Shown here in pieces: positions 1 to 7,089 of a stretch of 9,768 nucleotides of DNA. A program made the position numbers and the translations under genes. The stretch lies in contig SKQX01000070.1 in NCBI GenBank assembly GCA_007118795.1, positions 1-9,768 of the forward strand. The letters run 5' to 3'. Positions within the stretch are counted from its first letter, which is position 1, and every line of letters begins with the position of its first letter. Origin of the DNA: Thermoflexales bacterium. Its GTDB lineage: Bacteria > Chloroflexota > Anaerolineae > B4-G1. Below the pieces are notes generated by a model that was not told the DNA's origin, ran no database searches, and was given only the letters and a program-made list of their open reading frames with translations.

Positions 1-2
1 TC

Positions 3-158
3 GCGTCAGTCCACATGATCCAGCAGGATGTGTCGCCCGAGAATACCCTGGCTATGACGCGAGCTGCGCATCTCTACGAGGGTCGATCCGACGGTCGTAG
101 ATTTCTGCCCTATGTCCACAGTCAATACCCAGGGGCAGCACAGCCCTCGGATCGGTGA
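3..158 (+). CDS. Probable C-terminal end of an unidentified protein (partial)
   Basis: Reading from base 3 in the plus direction gives 51 sense codons and then TGA at 156-158. The start lies outside the window. The residues look like a normal soluble protein end, with phrases such as DVSPENTLAMTRAAHLYEG and RRFLPYVHSQYPG, and no low-complexity run; codon third positions lean to G or C only moderately. I do not recognise the family, and the fragment has no cysteine cluster, membrane segment or nucleotide-binding motif. It points the same way as the LarA-family gene, which starts 290 bp further on, so a shared transcript is possible but not shown. The alternative is a chance open frame in GC-rich DNA. 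Extending the contig to the left would decide this. Confidence 0.4.
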   Translation, partial: ASVHMIQQDVSPENTLAMTRAAHLYEGRSDGRRFLPYVHSQYPGAAQPSDR

Positions 159-411
159 AGATGGGGCAGCCCGGGCCGGCGAGTCCTCCCCGGTCCGCTA
201 TGGCGCCGATGCACCGTGATCCCCCATCGGTGCTTCAGACCAGGGTACTTCCGCAACCCGGGATGGTACCAGAAATCCGGGTCGGTTCATGCAGACACGC
301 AGCCCGTGCCGTCAAAGACCTCAGCGCCCAACGAGGCGGGTGTCGGTTTCGAGGGCTGGGAAACAGAGCTGAGCTGGGGATTGGTCCGGTGTCTGCCACC
401 GTCGCTGTCCG

Positions 412-431
412 TAGGCTGGCCTAGGCTGGCC
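412..431. repeat. Tandem 10-bp direct repeat next to the larA ribosome binding site
   Basis: TAGGCTGGCC occurs twice back to back at 412-421 and 422-431, ending one base before the Shine-Dalgarno sequence of the LarA-family gene. The junction contains the 8-bp palindrome GCCTAGGC. It could be a small operator or a replication-slippage duplication. Nothing in the sequence favours one over the other. Confidence 0.6.
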
Positions 432-432
432 C

Positions 433-439
433 GAGGAGG
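433..439 (+). promoter_or_regulatory. Ribosome binding site that sets the start of the LarA-family gene
   Basis: GAGGAGG at 433-439 is a near-perfect Shine-Dalgarno sequence. It lies 9 bases ahead of the ATG at 449 but only 3 bases ahead of the in-frame TTG at 443. The spacing favours ATG 449. Confidence 0.7.
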
Positions 440-448
440 TTCTTGAAC

Positions 449-1696
449 ATGCCGAAGTTGCGCATCCCTTTCGGGCAATCTGTTCTTACCACACACATAG
501 ACCAGAGGCGTTTTGCAGCCATCCTCGCTCCGACCCGCTCGCGGCTGCAGCCCAGGGACAGGCTTGTGAGCGAAGCCCTGCGGCGGCCCATCAGGTCACC
601 CCGCCTCCAGGAGATTGCCCAGCCAGGGCAGAAAGTGACCATCTTGACGAGCGATCTCACGCGTCCGTGTCCGTCGGCGCGGCTTCTTCCTCCCGTGCTG
701 AAGGAACTCGAAGCGGCAGGGACTGAACCCGCTGACGTCACGGTCGTCATCGCCCTCGGGCTGCATCGGCCGATGTCTACGTCTGAGCTCACCACGGCCG
801 TGGGAGAAGAGATCACCTCCCGCATCCAGGTGATCAACCACGATGTCGACCAGACAGTCCGGGTGGGAGTTACCTCCGCTAACACCCCCGTGGACGTGCT
901 CCGGAACGTGGTTGAGGCGGATCTGCGGATCTGCCTGGGTAACATCGATCTCCATTGGTTCGCCGGCTTCTCCGGGGGGAGCAAGGCGCTCTTCCCCGGC
1001 TGTGCCGGAGAAGCGAGTGTTGCAGCCAACCACAGTATGATGACCACCCCGGGAGCTTCCGCCGGGCGGCTGAAGGGGAACCCGGTCCGATCTGATCTGG
1101 AGGAGGCCGCCTCTCTGGTGGGTATCGACTTCATCCTCAACGTGATCGTGGATGGCGAGCACCACATCATGGGAGCCGTAGCCGGTGACGCGGTGGCTGC
1201 TCACCGCCAGGGCGCGCAGCAGGCTGCCCGCCGCTCAGTGGTACCGTTGCCCAAGGCCGCCGACGTGGTGCTGGTTAGTGCCGGGGGGTATCCGAAGGAC
1301 ATCAACCTCTATCAGGCCCAGAAAGCCCTGGACAACGCCCGCCACGCCGTGAGACCCGGAGGCATCATCATACTGGTGGCTGAGTGCCGCGAGGGTTTCG
1401 GCAACGCGACCTTCGAACAGTGGATGCGGGAGGCCGCCTCGCCGGCGGCCTGTCTCCACCGCATTCAGCAGGAGTTTGTCCTCGGGGGTCATAAGGCAGC
1501 GGGCGTTGCCCGCGTCATGCAGGAGGCGCAGGTCTACCTGGTCTCCGCGTTGTCTCCGACGGCTGTGGAGCAGTGCGGCTTGACTCCTTTTCCGACCGTC
1601 GACGACGCTCTGGCCACGGCCTTTGGCACGCTGGACCCGGCAGCCCGGGTGGTCGTGATGCCCCAGGGCGGATCCACCTTGCCCTCTGTCCGATGA
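449..1696 (+). CDS. larA: LarA-family nickel-dependent 2-hydroxyacid racemase
   Basis: Cytosolic protein of 415 residues, the usual LarA length, with an N-terminal DUF2088-type domain and a C-terminal LarA domain. LarA interconverts D- and L-lactate by hydride transfer to a lysine-tethered nickel pincer nucleotide (NPN); homologues act on other 2-hydroxy acids. All residues of the known site are visible: Asp69 and Arg72 in DLTRP, His106 in GLHRP, His169 in DLHWFAGFSGG, the cofactor lysine Lys179 in GGSKALFPG, and His195 in ANHSMM. The C-terminal part carries GGYPKDINLYQAQKAL near 279-294. Spacing between these residues follows Lactobacillus plantarum LarA within a few positions. ATG 449 is chosen over TTG 443 because of the ribosome binding site. 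The gene converges on the AOR gene. No larB, larC or larE is present, so the cofactor must be made elsewhere. The family call is firm; lactate itself as substrate is not, and another hydroxyacid is quite possible. Confidence 0.9.
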   Translation: MPKLRIPFGQSVLTTHIDQRRFAAILAPTRSRLQPRDRLVSEALRRPIRSPRLQEIAQPGQKVTILTSDLTRPCPSARLLPPVLKELEAAGTEPADVTVVIALGLHRPMSTSELTTAVGEEITSRIQVINHDVDQTVRVGVTSANTPVDVLRNVVEADLRICLGNIDLHWFAGFSGGSKALFPGCAGEASVAANHSMMTTPGASAGRLKGNPVRSDLEEAASLVGIDFILNVIVDGEHHIMGAVAGDAVAAHRQGAQQAARRSVVPLPKAADVVLVSAGGYPKDINLYQAQKALDNARHAVRPGGIIILVAECREGFGNATFEQWMREAASPAACLHRIQQEFVLGGHKAAGVARVMQEAQVYLVSALSPTAVEQCGLTPFPTVDDALATAFGTLDPAARVVVMPQGGSTLPSVR

Positions 1697-1701
1697 GCGG
1701 C

Positions 1702-1713
1702 GCTGGCGCCAGC
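1702..1713. terminator. Palindrome between convergent genes, possible bidirectional terminator
   Basis: GCTGGCGCCAGC is a perfect 12-bp palindrome lying 5 bases after the LarA-family stop codon and 33 bases after the AOR stop codon on the other strand. A second short inverted pair, AACC/GGTT around 1738-1747, overlaps the AOR stop. Neither is followed by a T run, so intrinsic termination would be weak. The position in a 50-bp convergent gap is the main argument. Confidence 0.3.
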
Positions 1714-1746
1714 CATCCTCTCTGGCCGGACGATCCGAACCTCCGG

Positions 1747-3648
1747 TTAGTCTTTCCCTCCTGGCAGGTGCTCAACGGCCCAGGCGATGTCGAGTTCCCG
1801 AAGCTTCTCCACAGTTGGCACGCCGGTCTTCCTGTCCCAGCCGAGCATGGCGTAGTATTCGCCCAGGGCCTCGCCCAGTTCTTCCGCGTCGATCCCACCC
1901 TCAGCCAGCGCCCCATCCCGGGTAGGGCCGTGGCTGCGTGCCACCAGATAATCATCCTCCGCAGTGAGTCCCTCGCGCAGGTTGAAGATCCTCGCTAGCG
2001 TGGCTGCACGCTCACCAACACCCATCAACTCATACGTCGAGAACGACCATCCCGTGGCCGCCTCCACCATCTCCACCAGATCCTTGCTATGCCAGCCCGG
2101 GAAGATGCACATCGTCAGGCAGTTCTCGGCGATACTCAGGGTAGCGTGTCGCAGCGCCGCTCGGACTTTGTCCGGCCCGAGACTCTCCATCGGCATAGGC
2201 TCGAGCACACCCAATGCTCGGAGTTGCTCATTCTGCACGAAACCCGCTTCATCGGAGTCGCTGATGCCGATATCGTGCAGCGAATGAACGTGGTCGGCCC
2301 CCGTCGGTGAGACCGCGTAGCCGATGGCCAGCCCCCGTTTGTAACGAGGCTCGTGCATGGGGTAGGGCTGGTTCTTCACCTCCATAGCGAAGGGCCTCGC
2401 TTCTGGGCCGATAGCCTCCACGGCGGCCTCGTGCCCATCGGCGAGCAGATCTCCAAGCCCCTCCCGATGGCCGATCTGCTCCACCATCGCCACCAAAGCC
2501 TGCCCGTTGCCGAAGCGGAGATCAATGCCATCGGTGTCCTCAAGCGTCAGCAGGCCGTTCTCGAAGCACTCCATAGCAAAGGCGATCATCACGCCAGTGC
2601 CGATGGTGTCGAGGGAGTACGCGTTGCACAGCTCTGTCGCCTTGGCCACCGCCACGATGTCATCGATGCCACAACAAGACCCCAGGGCCGCCACTGACTC
2701 GTACTCGGGTCCCCCGTAGTCCGAGTCTAGCTTGAACGGGGTGTCAGCAGCCACCACCTTCTTGCAGCGCACGGCGCAGGCCCAGCACGCCTCCATGCCA
2801 ATCCCGATTTCCTCGAGGTAATTCTCGGCGCTGATCTTGGCAGCGCCCGGGAACTCACCGTCTCGGAAGTTGCGGATCGGTAGGTTCCCAACCTCGACCA
2901 TACCCTCAAGGTTAACACCGGTCCCGTACTCGTGAAGCCCTGCAGCTCGCTCACCGTCACGCACCTCCTGCGCGGCGCGCCGCGCTATGGCGCGGATCCT
3001 CTCAGCATCCGCCCCGTCGAGCTGCATAGTGCCCCGGACCGCAATGGCCTTCAGGCGCTTCGAGCCCATCACCGCACCGAGACCAGTCCGTCCAGCGGCG
3101 GCCTTCAGCTCGTTCATGACGCACGCGACTCGAACCAAGTTCTCACCCCCGGGGCCGATCATGGCGCAGTAGATACGATCATCCCCCAGAGCCTCCCGTA
3201 TCGTGTTGAGAGTCTCTTTGGTCGGCAAGCCCCACAGGTGCGCGGCATCCCGAATCTCCACCTCCCCGTCCTTGATCCACAGGTAGACCGGTTTCTCGGA
3301 CTTGCCCTCGACGATGACGCCGTCGAAACCGGCGTGCTTCAACTCCGCTCCCCAGAAACCCCCGACCTCGGCAGCACCGAAAGCTCCCGTGAGAGGGGAT
3401 CTGGCCCCGACGGCGTTCCGAGAGGCGCCGGAGATGGGGAGGCCGGTCAGGACCCCCGGGGCGAACACCAGCTTGTTTTCCGGCCCCAGCGGATCCACAC
3501 CAGCTGCCACTTCCCGGAGCAGTACATCTGCGATCATATTCCAGCCGCCGAGATATCGCCGGAAGTATACCTCTCCCGGTCTCTCCACATCCACAGATCC
3601 CGTCGTCAAGTTAACGCGTAAGATCGAGTTATGAAACGAACGAGCCAT
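1747..3648 (-). CDS. Aldehyde:ferredoxin oxidoreductase family, tungsten/pterin-type enzyme
   Basis: Cytosolic redox enzyme of 633 residues, close to the usual 600-620. Family members oxidise aldehydes to carboxylates (or the reverse) at a tungsten bis-pterin centre and pass electrons through a [4Fe-4S] cluster to ferredoxin. Domains in order: the N-terminal pterin-binding domain (residues 1-206, with RYLGGW, ASRNAVGARSPLTGAFGAAEVGGFWG and RTGLGAVMGSKRLKAIAV), then the two helical domains. Cluster ligands are Cys288, Cys291 and Cys295 in CWACAVRC, plus Cys514 in LTMCIF. The pterin motifs corresponding to DxxGL(C/D) read NAYSLD (342-347) and NCLTMC (509-514), so both differ from the classic form. 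ATG 3648 is preferred over TTG 3666 because GGAGGG at 3664-3659 sits 10 bases ahead of the ATG and would overlap the TTG. It is last in the minus-strand block, after a 164-bp gap with its own promoter candidate. No ferredoxin or pterin gene is adjacent. It could belong to a subfamily that does not use aldehydes. Confidence 0.9.
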   Translation of the reverse strand: MARSFHNSILRVNLTTGSVDVERPGEVYFRRYLGGWNMIADVLLREVAAGVDPLGPENKLVFAPGVLTGLPISGASRNAVGARSPLTGAFGAAEVGGFWGAELKHAGFDGVIVEGKSEKPVYLWIKDGEVEIRDAAHLWGLPTKETLNTIREALGDDRIYCAMIGPGGENLVRVACVMNELKAAAGRTGLGAVMGSKRLKAIAVRGTMQLDGADAERIRAIARRAAQEVRDGERAAGLHEYGTGVNLEGMVEVGNLPIRNFRDGEFPGAAKISAENYLEEIGIGMEACWACAVRCKKVVAADTPFKLDSDYGGPEYESVAALGSCCGIDDIVAVAKATELCNAYSLDTIGTGVMIAFAMECFENGLLTLEDTDGIDLRFGNGQALVAMVEQIGHREGLGDLLADGHEAAVEAIGPEARPFAMEVKNQPYPMHEPRYKRGLAIGYAVSPTGADHVHSLHDIGISDSDEAGFVQNEQLRALGVLEPMPMESLGPDKVRAALRHATLSIAENCLTMCIFPGWHSKDLVEMVEAATGWSFSTYELMGVGERAATLARIFNLREGLTAEDDYLVARSHGPTRDGALAEGGIDAEELGEALGEYYAMLGWDRKTGVPTVEKLRELDIAWAVEHLPGGKD

Positions 3649-3690
3649 CAGAATCCTACCCTCCAAAGATCATAGAACCAAGTACGAAGA

Positions 3691-3696
3691 ATTATA
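3691..3696 (-). promoter_or_regulatory. Candidate -10 element for the AOR-family gene
   Basis: On the minus strand TATAAT, a perfect sigma-70 -10 hexamer, lies 42 bases ahead of ATG 3648. No good TTGACA is found 16-18 bp upstream (CCAACG is the nearest hexamer), so it may depend on an activator or be weak. It would give a leader of about 35 bases. Together with the hairpin at 3753-3766 it suggests the AOR gene can be transcribed separately from the rest of the block. Confidence 0.45.
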
Positions 3697-3752
3697 TCCC
3701 CGGGAGGTACAGACGTTGGGCCCAGCCTATACCCAAGTCACCTACCCTTTCT

Positions 3753-3766
3753 GGCGGGTTCCCGCC
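3753..3766 (-). terminator. GC-rich hairpin between the toroid gene and the AOR gene
   Basis: GGCGGGTTCCCGCC is a perfect inverted repeat that folds into five or six GC pairs with a minimal loop. On the minus strand it lies 46 bases after the stop of the toroid gene and upstream of the AOR -10 element. It is followed by AGAAAGGG rather than a U tract, so it may slow polymerase or protect a 3' end rather than act as a strong terminator. Confidence 0.3.
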
Positions 3767-3812
3767 TTACTCCCTGTAACCCGCAGTATGGTATCGGCGC
3801 AACGATTGCTTG

Positions 3813-4858
3813 TCAAGGGCGAGGATCACGGGCCATCAGATTCGATCCGACCAGACCCAGCCAGAGCGTGTACTCAGCCGCCAGGTCGAAGTCCCCCGGC
3901 CCGAATTCCCTGGTCCCCCCTTCCAGGTAACCTGCTCCGCCCCCCCACTGATACCACCCGTCCGGAGTTTGGCAATCTATCATATTCTGCGCCACGTGAA
4001 GGGCGACGTCGCGGTAGCGCTCCTCCCCGGTCAAGCGGTAGAGCATGCTGCAGCCCCAAGCCGACTTGCCGCTCGACGACCCGTCCCACGGATTCACGCT
4101 CCTGGATTGGAACTCGAAGAACCAGTCGGCCAGCTCCGCGTACGCGGGAGCCCCCGTGACCTGGTGCAGGAGGATCGCCAGGACGAACGGTAAGCCCACA
4201 GCATACCAGCACTGATCCTCCTGGGTGGTGTCAACCACACGCCAAGACGCCTCATCGTGGGGGAATCGCGTCCCCAGCTGCCCATCGGCCTCCAACGTGG
4301 TGTAGAAGCGATCCTGCGGGAAGGGTTGCATCTCGATCATGGCTTGGAGGCAGCGGGCTCCGGCCTCTGCAGCTTCGATCTCGCCCGTAGCCAGGCACGC
4401 GATCCCACAGATGCCGGTGGACATCGTGTCAGATCGGTTCCTTTCACCACGGCCGTCTTAACTGAGTAGAAGCCGCCGTGCCGTCGGTCCTGCTGGCTGA
4501 GCAGAAAACGCAAGGCACGCCTGACCATCCCATACCGCTCCAGCTTTTGCGCTCCAATCACCACGTATGCATTGGCATAAAGATGATGAACCTCCTTGAA
4601 CCACGGATGGACGCGGGGCGAGAAGTCGCCATCCGCATCGATAAGATGCTCATCGACGTAGTTGAGGGTACGGTGAGCTGCCGCTGCCTCCCCCATCAGA
4701 CAGAGGGGCCAAGCCACCTTGTAGAAAGCAGCAACCGGCGGGTCCTCCAGACCCTTCCACCCCCCGTCGTGTCGCTGCTGACCTAGCAGCCAGGACAAGC
4801 TATCCCGGGCCGCTTCAAGACACGCGGCTCCCAACTCCGTAGACTTTGGTGAAAACAC
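3813..4858 (-). pseudogene. Alpha/alpha-toroid protein (prenyltransferase/terpene-cyclase-like repeats), frameshifted
   Basis: Two overlapping minus-strand frames form one protein of about 348 residues. The first runs from 4858 to about 4430 and is open to 4337; the second is open from about 4455 and runs from its coding part near 4435 to the TGA at 3813. The join falls where VVKGT in the first frame should continue into SDTMSTGICG in the second, equivalent to loss of one base (or a 4-base deletion) between about 4430 and 4455. No slippery heptamer is seen there. Repeated helical units with QQRHDGGW, SQQDRRHGGFYS and CQTPDGWYQWGG resemble (alpha/alpha) barrels of prenyltransferase, squalene-cyclase or glycosidase type. 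The DxDD and other cyclase signatures are not evident. GTG 4858 is the best start, 6 bases after GGGGAGGAGGAG; ATG 4885 and ATG 4933 are alternatives. Codon use still looks coding in both halves, so decay is recent or the shift is a sequencing error. The function is unknown and its role beside hydroxyacid enzymes is not obvious. Confidence 0.65.
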
Positions 4859-4864
4859 GTCAAT

Positions 4865-4876
4865 CTCCTCCTCCCC
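4865..4876 (-). promoter_or_regulatory. Strong ribosome binding site deciding the GTG start of the toroid gene
   Basis: The minus strand reads GGGGAGGAGGAG, then ATTGAC, then GTG at 4858. The 6-base spacing is ideal. Upstream in-frame ATG codons at 4885 and 4933 lack a well-placed site: a GGAGGAGG lies 16 bases ahead of 4885. Confidence 0.5.
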
Positions 4877-4907
4877 ACATATCATCTCTCTGTCCAGCCT
4901 CCTCCAA

Positions 4908-5079
4908 CTAGTCGATGCCAGGTCCCAGCCCACATCTGCATAACGACTTCATCACCTCGACCAGGGACCGGATCGCTGAGGTCTCAAGTCGTCCGGTTAC
5001 CGAATCCACCCGCGGCCCCGGGGTGATCGGGTCCTCGGGCCCTCCAGGGGCGTCAAGGCGTCCCTTCGCACGTGTCCCG
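4908..5079 (-). other. Gap between aldolase and toroid genes with a short coding-like frame
   Basis: One minus-strand frame is open from inside the aldolase end to TAG at 4910-4908 and reads plausibly near its end (SAIRSLVEVMKSLCRCG, then LGPGID). It has no start with a ribosome binding site, and I recognise no family. It may be the relic of a short gene or chance. No promoter or strong terminator is seen in the 221-bp gap. Confidence 0.2.
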
Positions 5080-5865
5080 CTACGACGCGACCAGATCCCG
5101 GAGCAGTTCCCCGTTCTCCTTCAGCCAGTTGTAAAGGATGACGATGTCCGTGCCGATGCAGAAGTGCCGCACGCCCATCTCCAGATAGTAACCTGCCTGA
5201 TCCGGGTCGTTGATCTCCGCCCGCGGCGGCACCCCCATCTCGAGACAGGTCTGAAGCACGTCCCGCTCCACAGCTTTCACCTCGGGATCGTTCCGACCTC
5301 CCGGCTTCCCGATGCTCATTGAGTAGTCGGTGGGCCCCCACTGGATCATATCCACGCCCTCCAGCGACAAGATCTTCTCCAGCTGGTCAACAGCCGACCT
5401 CTTCTCGATCATAATCACCACGACGATGTCTTGCAGGGCCTCGACGTACTCCTGACCGCCTCCGTATCCCACGTACGTGTGGCGGCGCATCGCCGCGCCG
5501 TAGAACCCCCCGCTCTCCGGTGTATCGGGCCGCGCAGCGCGGACGCACTCCCGCACCTCGTCGACACTCCGGCAATCCGCGAATAGGACGCTCTGAAACC
5601 CCGATCCGATGGCCCGCTGAGCCAGGAACCGTCTCGGCTGCTGGTCAACCTTGATCATCGCAGACATATCGAACAGCTCCACCGCCCGGCAGATATTGTC
5701 GAGAGTATACAGGTCGAAGGGAGCGTATTCCGAAACGAACTCCACGTAGTCGAACACCCCCGTATGTCCAACCATCTCGACGATGGACGGCCACGTGCTG
5801 TGGATATGGGTGCCGAGGGTAGGTTCGTTGGCGTCTAGAAGCTGGCGCAGCTTGTTCCGTCTCAT
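5080..5865 (-). CDS. HpcH/HpaI aldolase-family protein with altered active site
   Basis: Cytosolic TIM-barrel protein of 261 residues, normal for class II pyruvate-type aldolases that cleave or form 2-keto-3-deoxy acids or 4-hydroxy-2-oxo acids with a divalent metal. Residue numbers here count from ATG 5865. The metal ligands are present: Glu154 in IMIEKRSAV and Asp180 in WGPTDYSMSIG. The motif that reads DGEHAP in E. coli HpaI reads VSEYAP here (44-49), putting Tyr47 where catalytic His45 should be. The following strand reads MIKVDQQP, with Lys72 in place of the carboxylate-binding arginine. Gln147 of HpaI also appears to be Met152. The chemistry therefore may differ from a standard retro-aldol reaction. 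ATG 5865 is preferred over GTG 5871 because GGAGGT at 5875-5870 sits 4 bases ahead of it. It follows the dehydrogenase gene by 55 bp, so the two are very likely co-transcribed and may share a substrate. Citrate-lyase beta-like activity is a less likely alternative. Confidence 0.85.
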   Translation of the reverse strand: MRRNKLRQLLDANEPTLGTHIHSTWPSIVEMVGHTGVFDYVEFVSEYAPFDLYTLDNICRAVELFDMSAMIKVDQQPRRFLAQRAIGSGFQSVLFADCRSVDEVRECVRAARPDTPESGGFYGAAMRRHTYVGYGGGQEYVEALQDIVVVIMIEKRSAVDQLEKILSLEGVDMIQWGPTDYSMSIGKPGGRNDPEVKAVERDVLQTCLEMGVPPRAEINDPDQAGYYLEMGVRHFCIGTDIVILYNWLKENGELLRDLVAS

Positions 5866-5920
5866 ATTCACCTCCGCCTCTGATCCAGTGCGGCACTCCT
5901 TCCCCCCATCCTTCGCGCCT

Positions 5921-6895
5921 CTAGAAACCGCGCTCCTTGTCCACCTGGTTTCGCAGCGGCCGCTCTCCTCGCAGGAAGCGATCCAGATTCTCGTAGAATA
6001 TGCTCAGAACCCGCTGCCCTTCGAACTGGGTGATACCGGCGATATGGGGAGTGATCAGCAGGCCATCCACCTCCCATAACTCACTATCGCCAGGCAAGGG
6101 CTCCTGTGCGAAGACGTCCAGCGCTACCGCTGCCAGTCGACGGTCACGCAACGCTGCCACCGCTGCGTCCTCATCGATGATGCGACCCCGGGAGATGCCC
6201 ACCAGCATGGCCCCACGCTTCATCTGGGCAATCTCTTGCGGACCCATCATACGCTCGGTCGCCTCGGTGTAGGGCACAGTGACGACCACATAGTCCGACC
6301 GAGCCAACAGCTCGTCCAGATGGTCGGACGACCATAAGGCACTAACGTAGTCAGGCTTGTTCTTAGGGGACAGATCCACAGCCAGAATCTCCATACCGAA
6401 CGCTGCGGCGCGCTTCGCGACCGCCTGACCAGAGGTGCCAAAGCCGATGATCCCTAGTGTGCTCCCCGTCAGCTCCACCAGTCGGTCGCGGGTACCGGGG
6501 TCGGTCCGCACCCTGACCCACTCGTGGTCTTGCTGCCACGACACGGCGTCTCTGATACCCCGTGTGTGCGCCAAGATCATCGCAAATGCGCTGTCAGCCA
6601 GTGGCTCGCCGTGGGTACCTACCGCGCTGGTGAGCACGACTTCACCCGTGGCCAACTCCGGAATCTCGAGAAAATGGTCAACCCCGGAGCTGGGAGATTG
6701 TATCCACCGCAGCTCCTTTGCGGAAAGGAACACCTCACGATCTAGACCCCCGAGGTAGACTTCCGCATCCGCGATAAGAGCCGCAAGCTCATCTCGCTCG
6801 GGGCAGTGCAGGACCTCGATCTCCGGATACTCCTTCCTGAGACGGGGCATCGATGCTTCCAGCCCCATTGGGTTAGGACCAATCAGTATCTTCAT
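5921..6895 (-). CDS. D-isomer-specific 2-hydroxyacid dehydrogenase, NAD-dependent
   Basis: Cytosolic enzyme of 324 residues of the D-2-hydroxyacid dehydrogenase family (phosphoglycerate, glyoxylate/hydroxypyruvate and D-lactate dehydrogenase relatives), which interconverts 2-oxo acids and D-2-hydroxy acids. The Rossmann domain begins near residue 145 with LGIIGFGTSG (GxGxxG at 151-156). Asp174 in LAVDLSP ends the second strand and points to NAD(H) rather than NADP(H). The catalytic triad is complete: Arg236 in ISRGRIIDE, Glu265 in DVFAQEPLP and His284 in TPHIAG. The substrate-domain loop SSGVDH is at 69-74. There is no ACT or other C-terminal regulatory domain, so this is the short form. GGAGG at 6907-6903 lies 7 bases ahead of ATG 6895. 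The aldolase gene follows after 55 bp, and the ThDP enzyme gene precedes after 194 bp. The exact oxoacid cannot be read from the sequence. Confidence 0.92.
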   Translation of the reverse strand: MKILIGPNPMGLEASMPRLRKEYPEIEVLHCPERDELAALIADAEVYLGGLDREVFLSAKELRWIQSPSSGVDHFLEIPELATGEVVLTSAVGTHGEPLADSAFAMILAHTRGIRDAVSWQQDHEWVRVRTDPGTRDRLVELTGSTLGIIGFGTSGQAVAKRAAAFGMEILAVDLSPKNKPDYVSALWSSDHLDELLARSDYVVVTVPYTEATERMMGPQEIAQMKRGAMLVGISRGRIIDEDAAVAALRDRRLAAVALDVFAQEPLPGDSELWEVDGLLITPHIAGITQFEGQRVLSIFYENLDRFLRGERPLRNQVDKERGF

Positions 6896-6942
6896 CTCGT
6901 GTCCTCCCGTGGTATGCGATGACAGAGCAGTGCTCCCAGCCT

Positions 6943-6996
6943 GCCGGGAATCGGCTCAGGACATGTCATGATCGTCAACCGACGGGCGATCCCGGC
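6943..6996. repeat. Imperfect inverted repeat in the gap before the dehydrogenase gene
   Basis: GCCGGGAATCG at 6943-6953 is matched by CGATCCCGGC at 6987-6996, a 10-bp complementary pair with one bulged base and a 33-base loop. It lies 48 bases ahead of ATG 6895 on the transcribed strand, where it could shape the leader or protect a processed end. No T run follows it. Confidence 0.3.
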
Positions 6997-7089
6997 TGAA
7001 TGCAGAAGCGTAGGGACTTCCCCCGAGTGGGGTGTCTGCTTGCTGCCATCGATGCACCGTCGTCAGCCCTCACGCTCACACGCGGATTG

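Noticed and set aside
262..285. T-box-like TGGTACC core ahead of the LarA-family gene
   Set aside because: Only the seven-base core matches. The conserved flanks, specifier stem and terminator are missing, and the downstream gene is not an amino-acid or tRNA-charging gene.
421..1204. Two long minus-strand frames opposite the LarA-family gene
   Set aside because: The plus strand has all LarA catalytic motifs in order; the minus products are Arg/Ser-rich with no domain.
2932..3621. 229-codon open frame on the plus strand
   Set aside because: It is antisense to the N-terminal half of the AOR-family gene and has no recognisable motif or start signal.
6904..6981. 25- to 28-codon minus-strand frame ending in ATGA overlap with the dehydrogenase start
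   Set aside because: The overlap is suggestive of translational coupling, but the peptide has no ribosome binding site, no recognisable features and is short enough to be chance.
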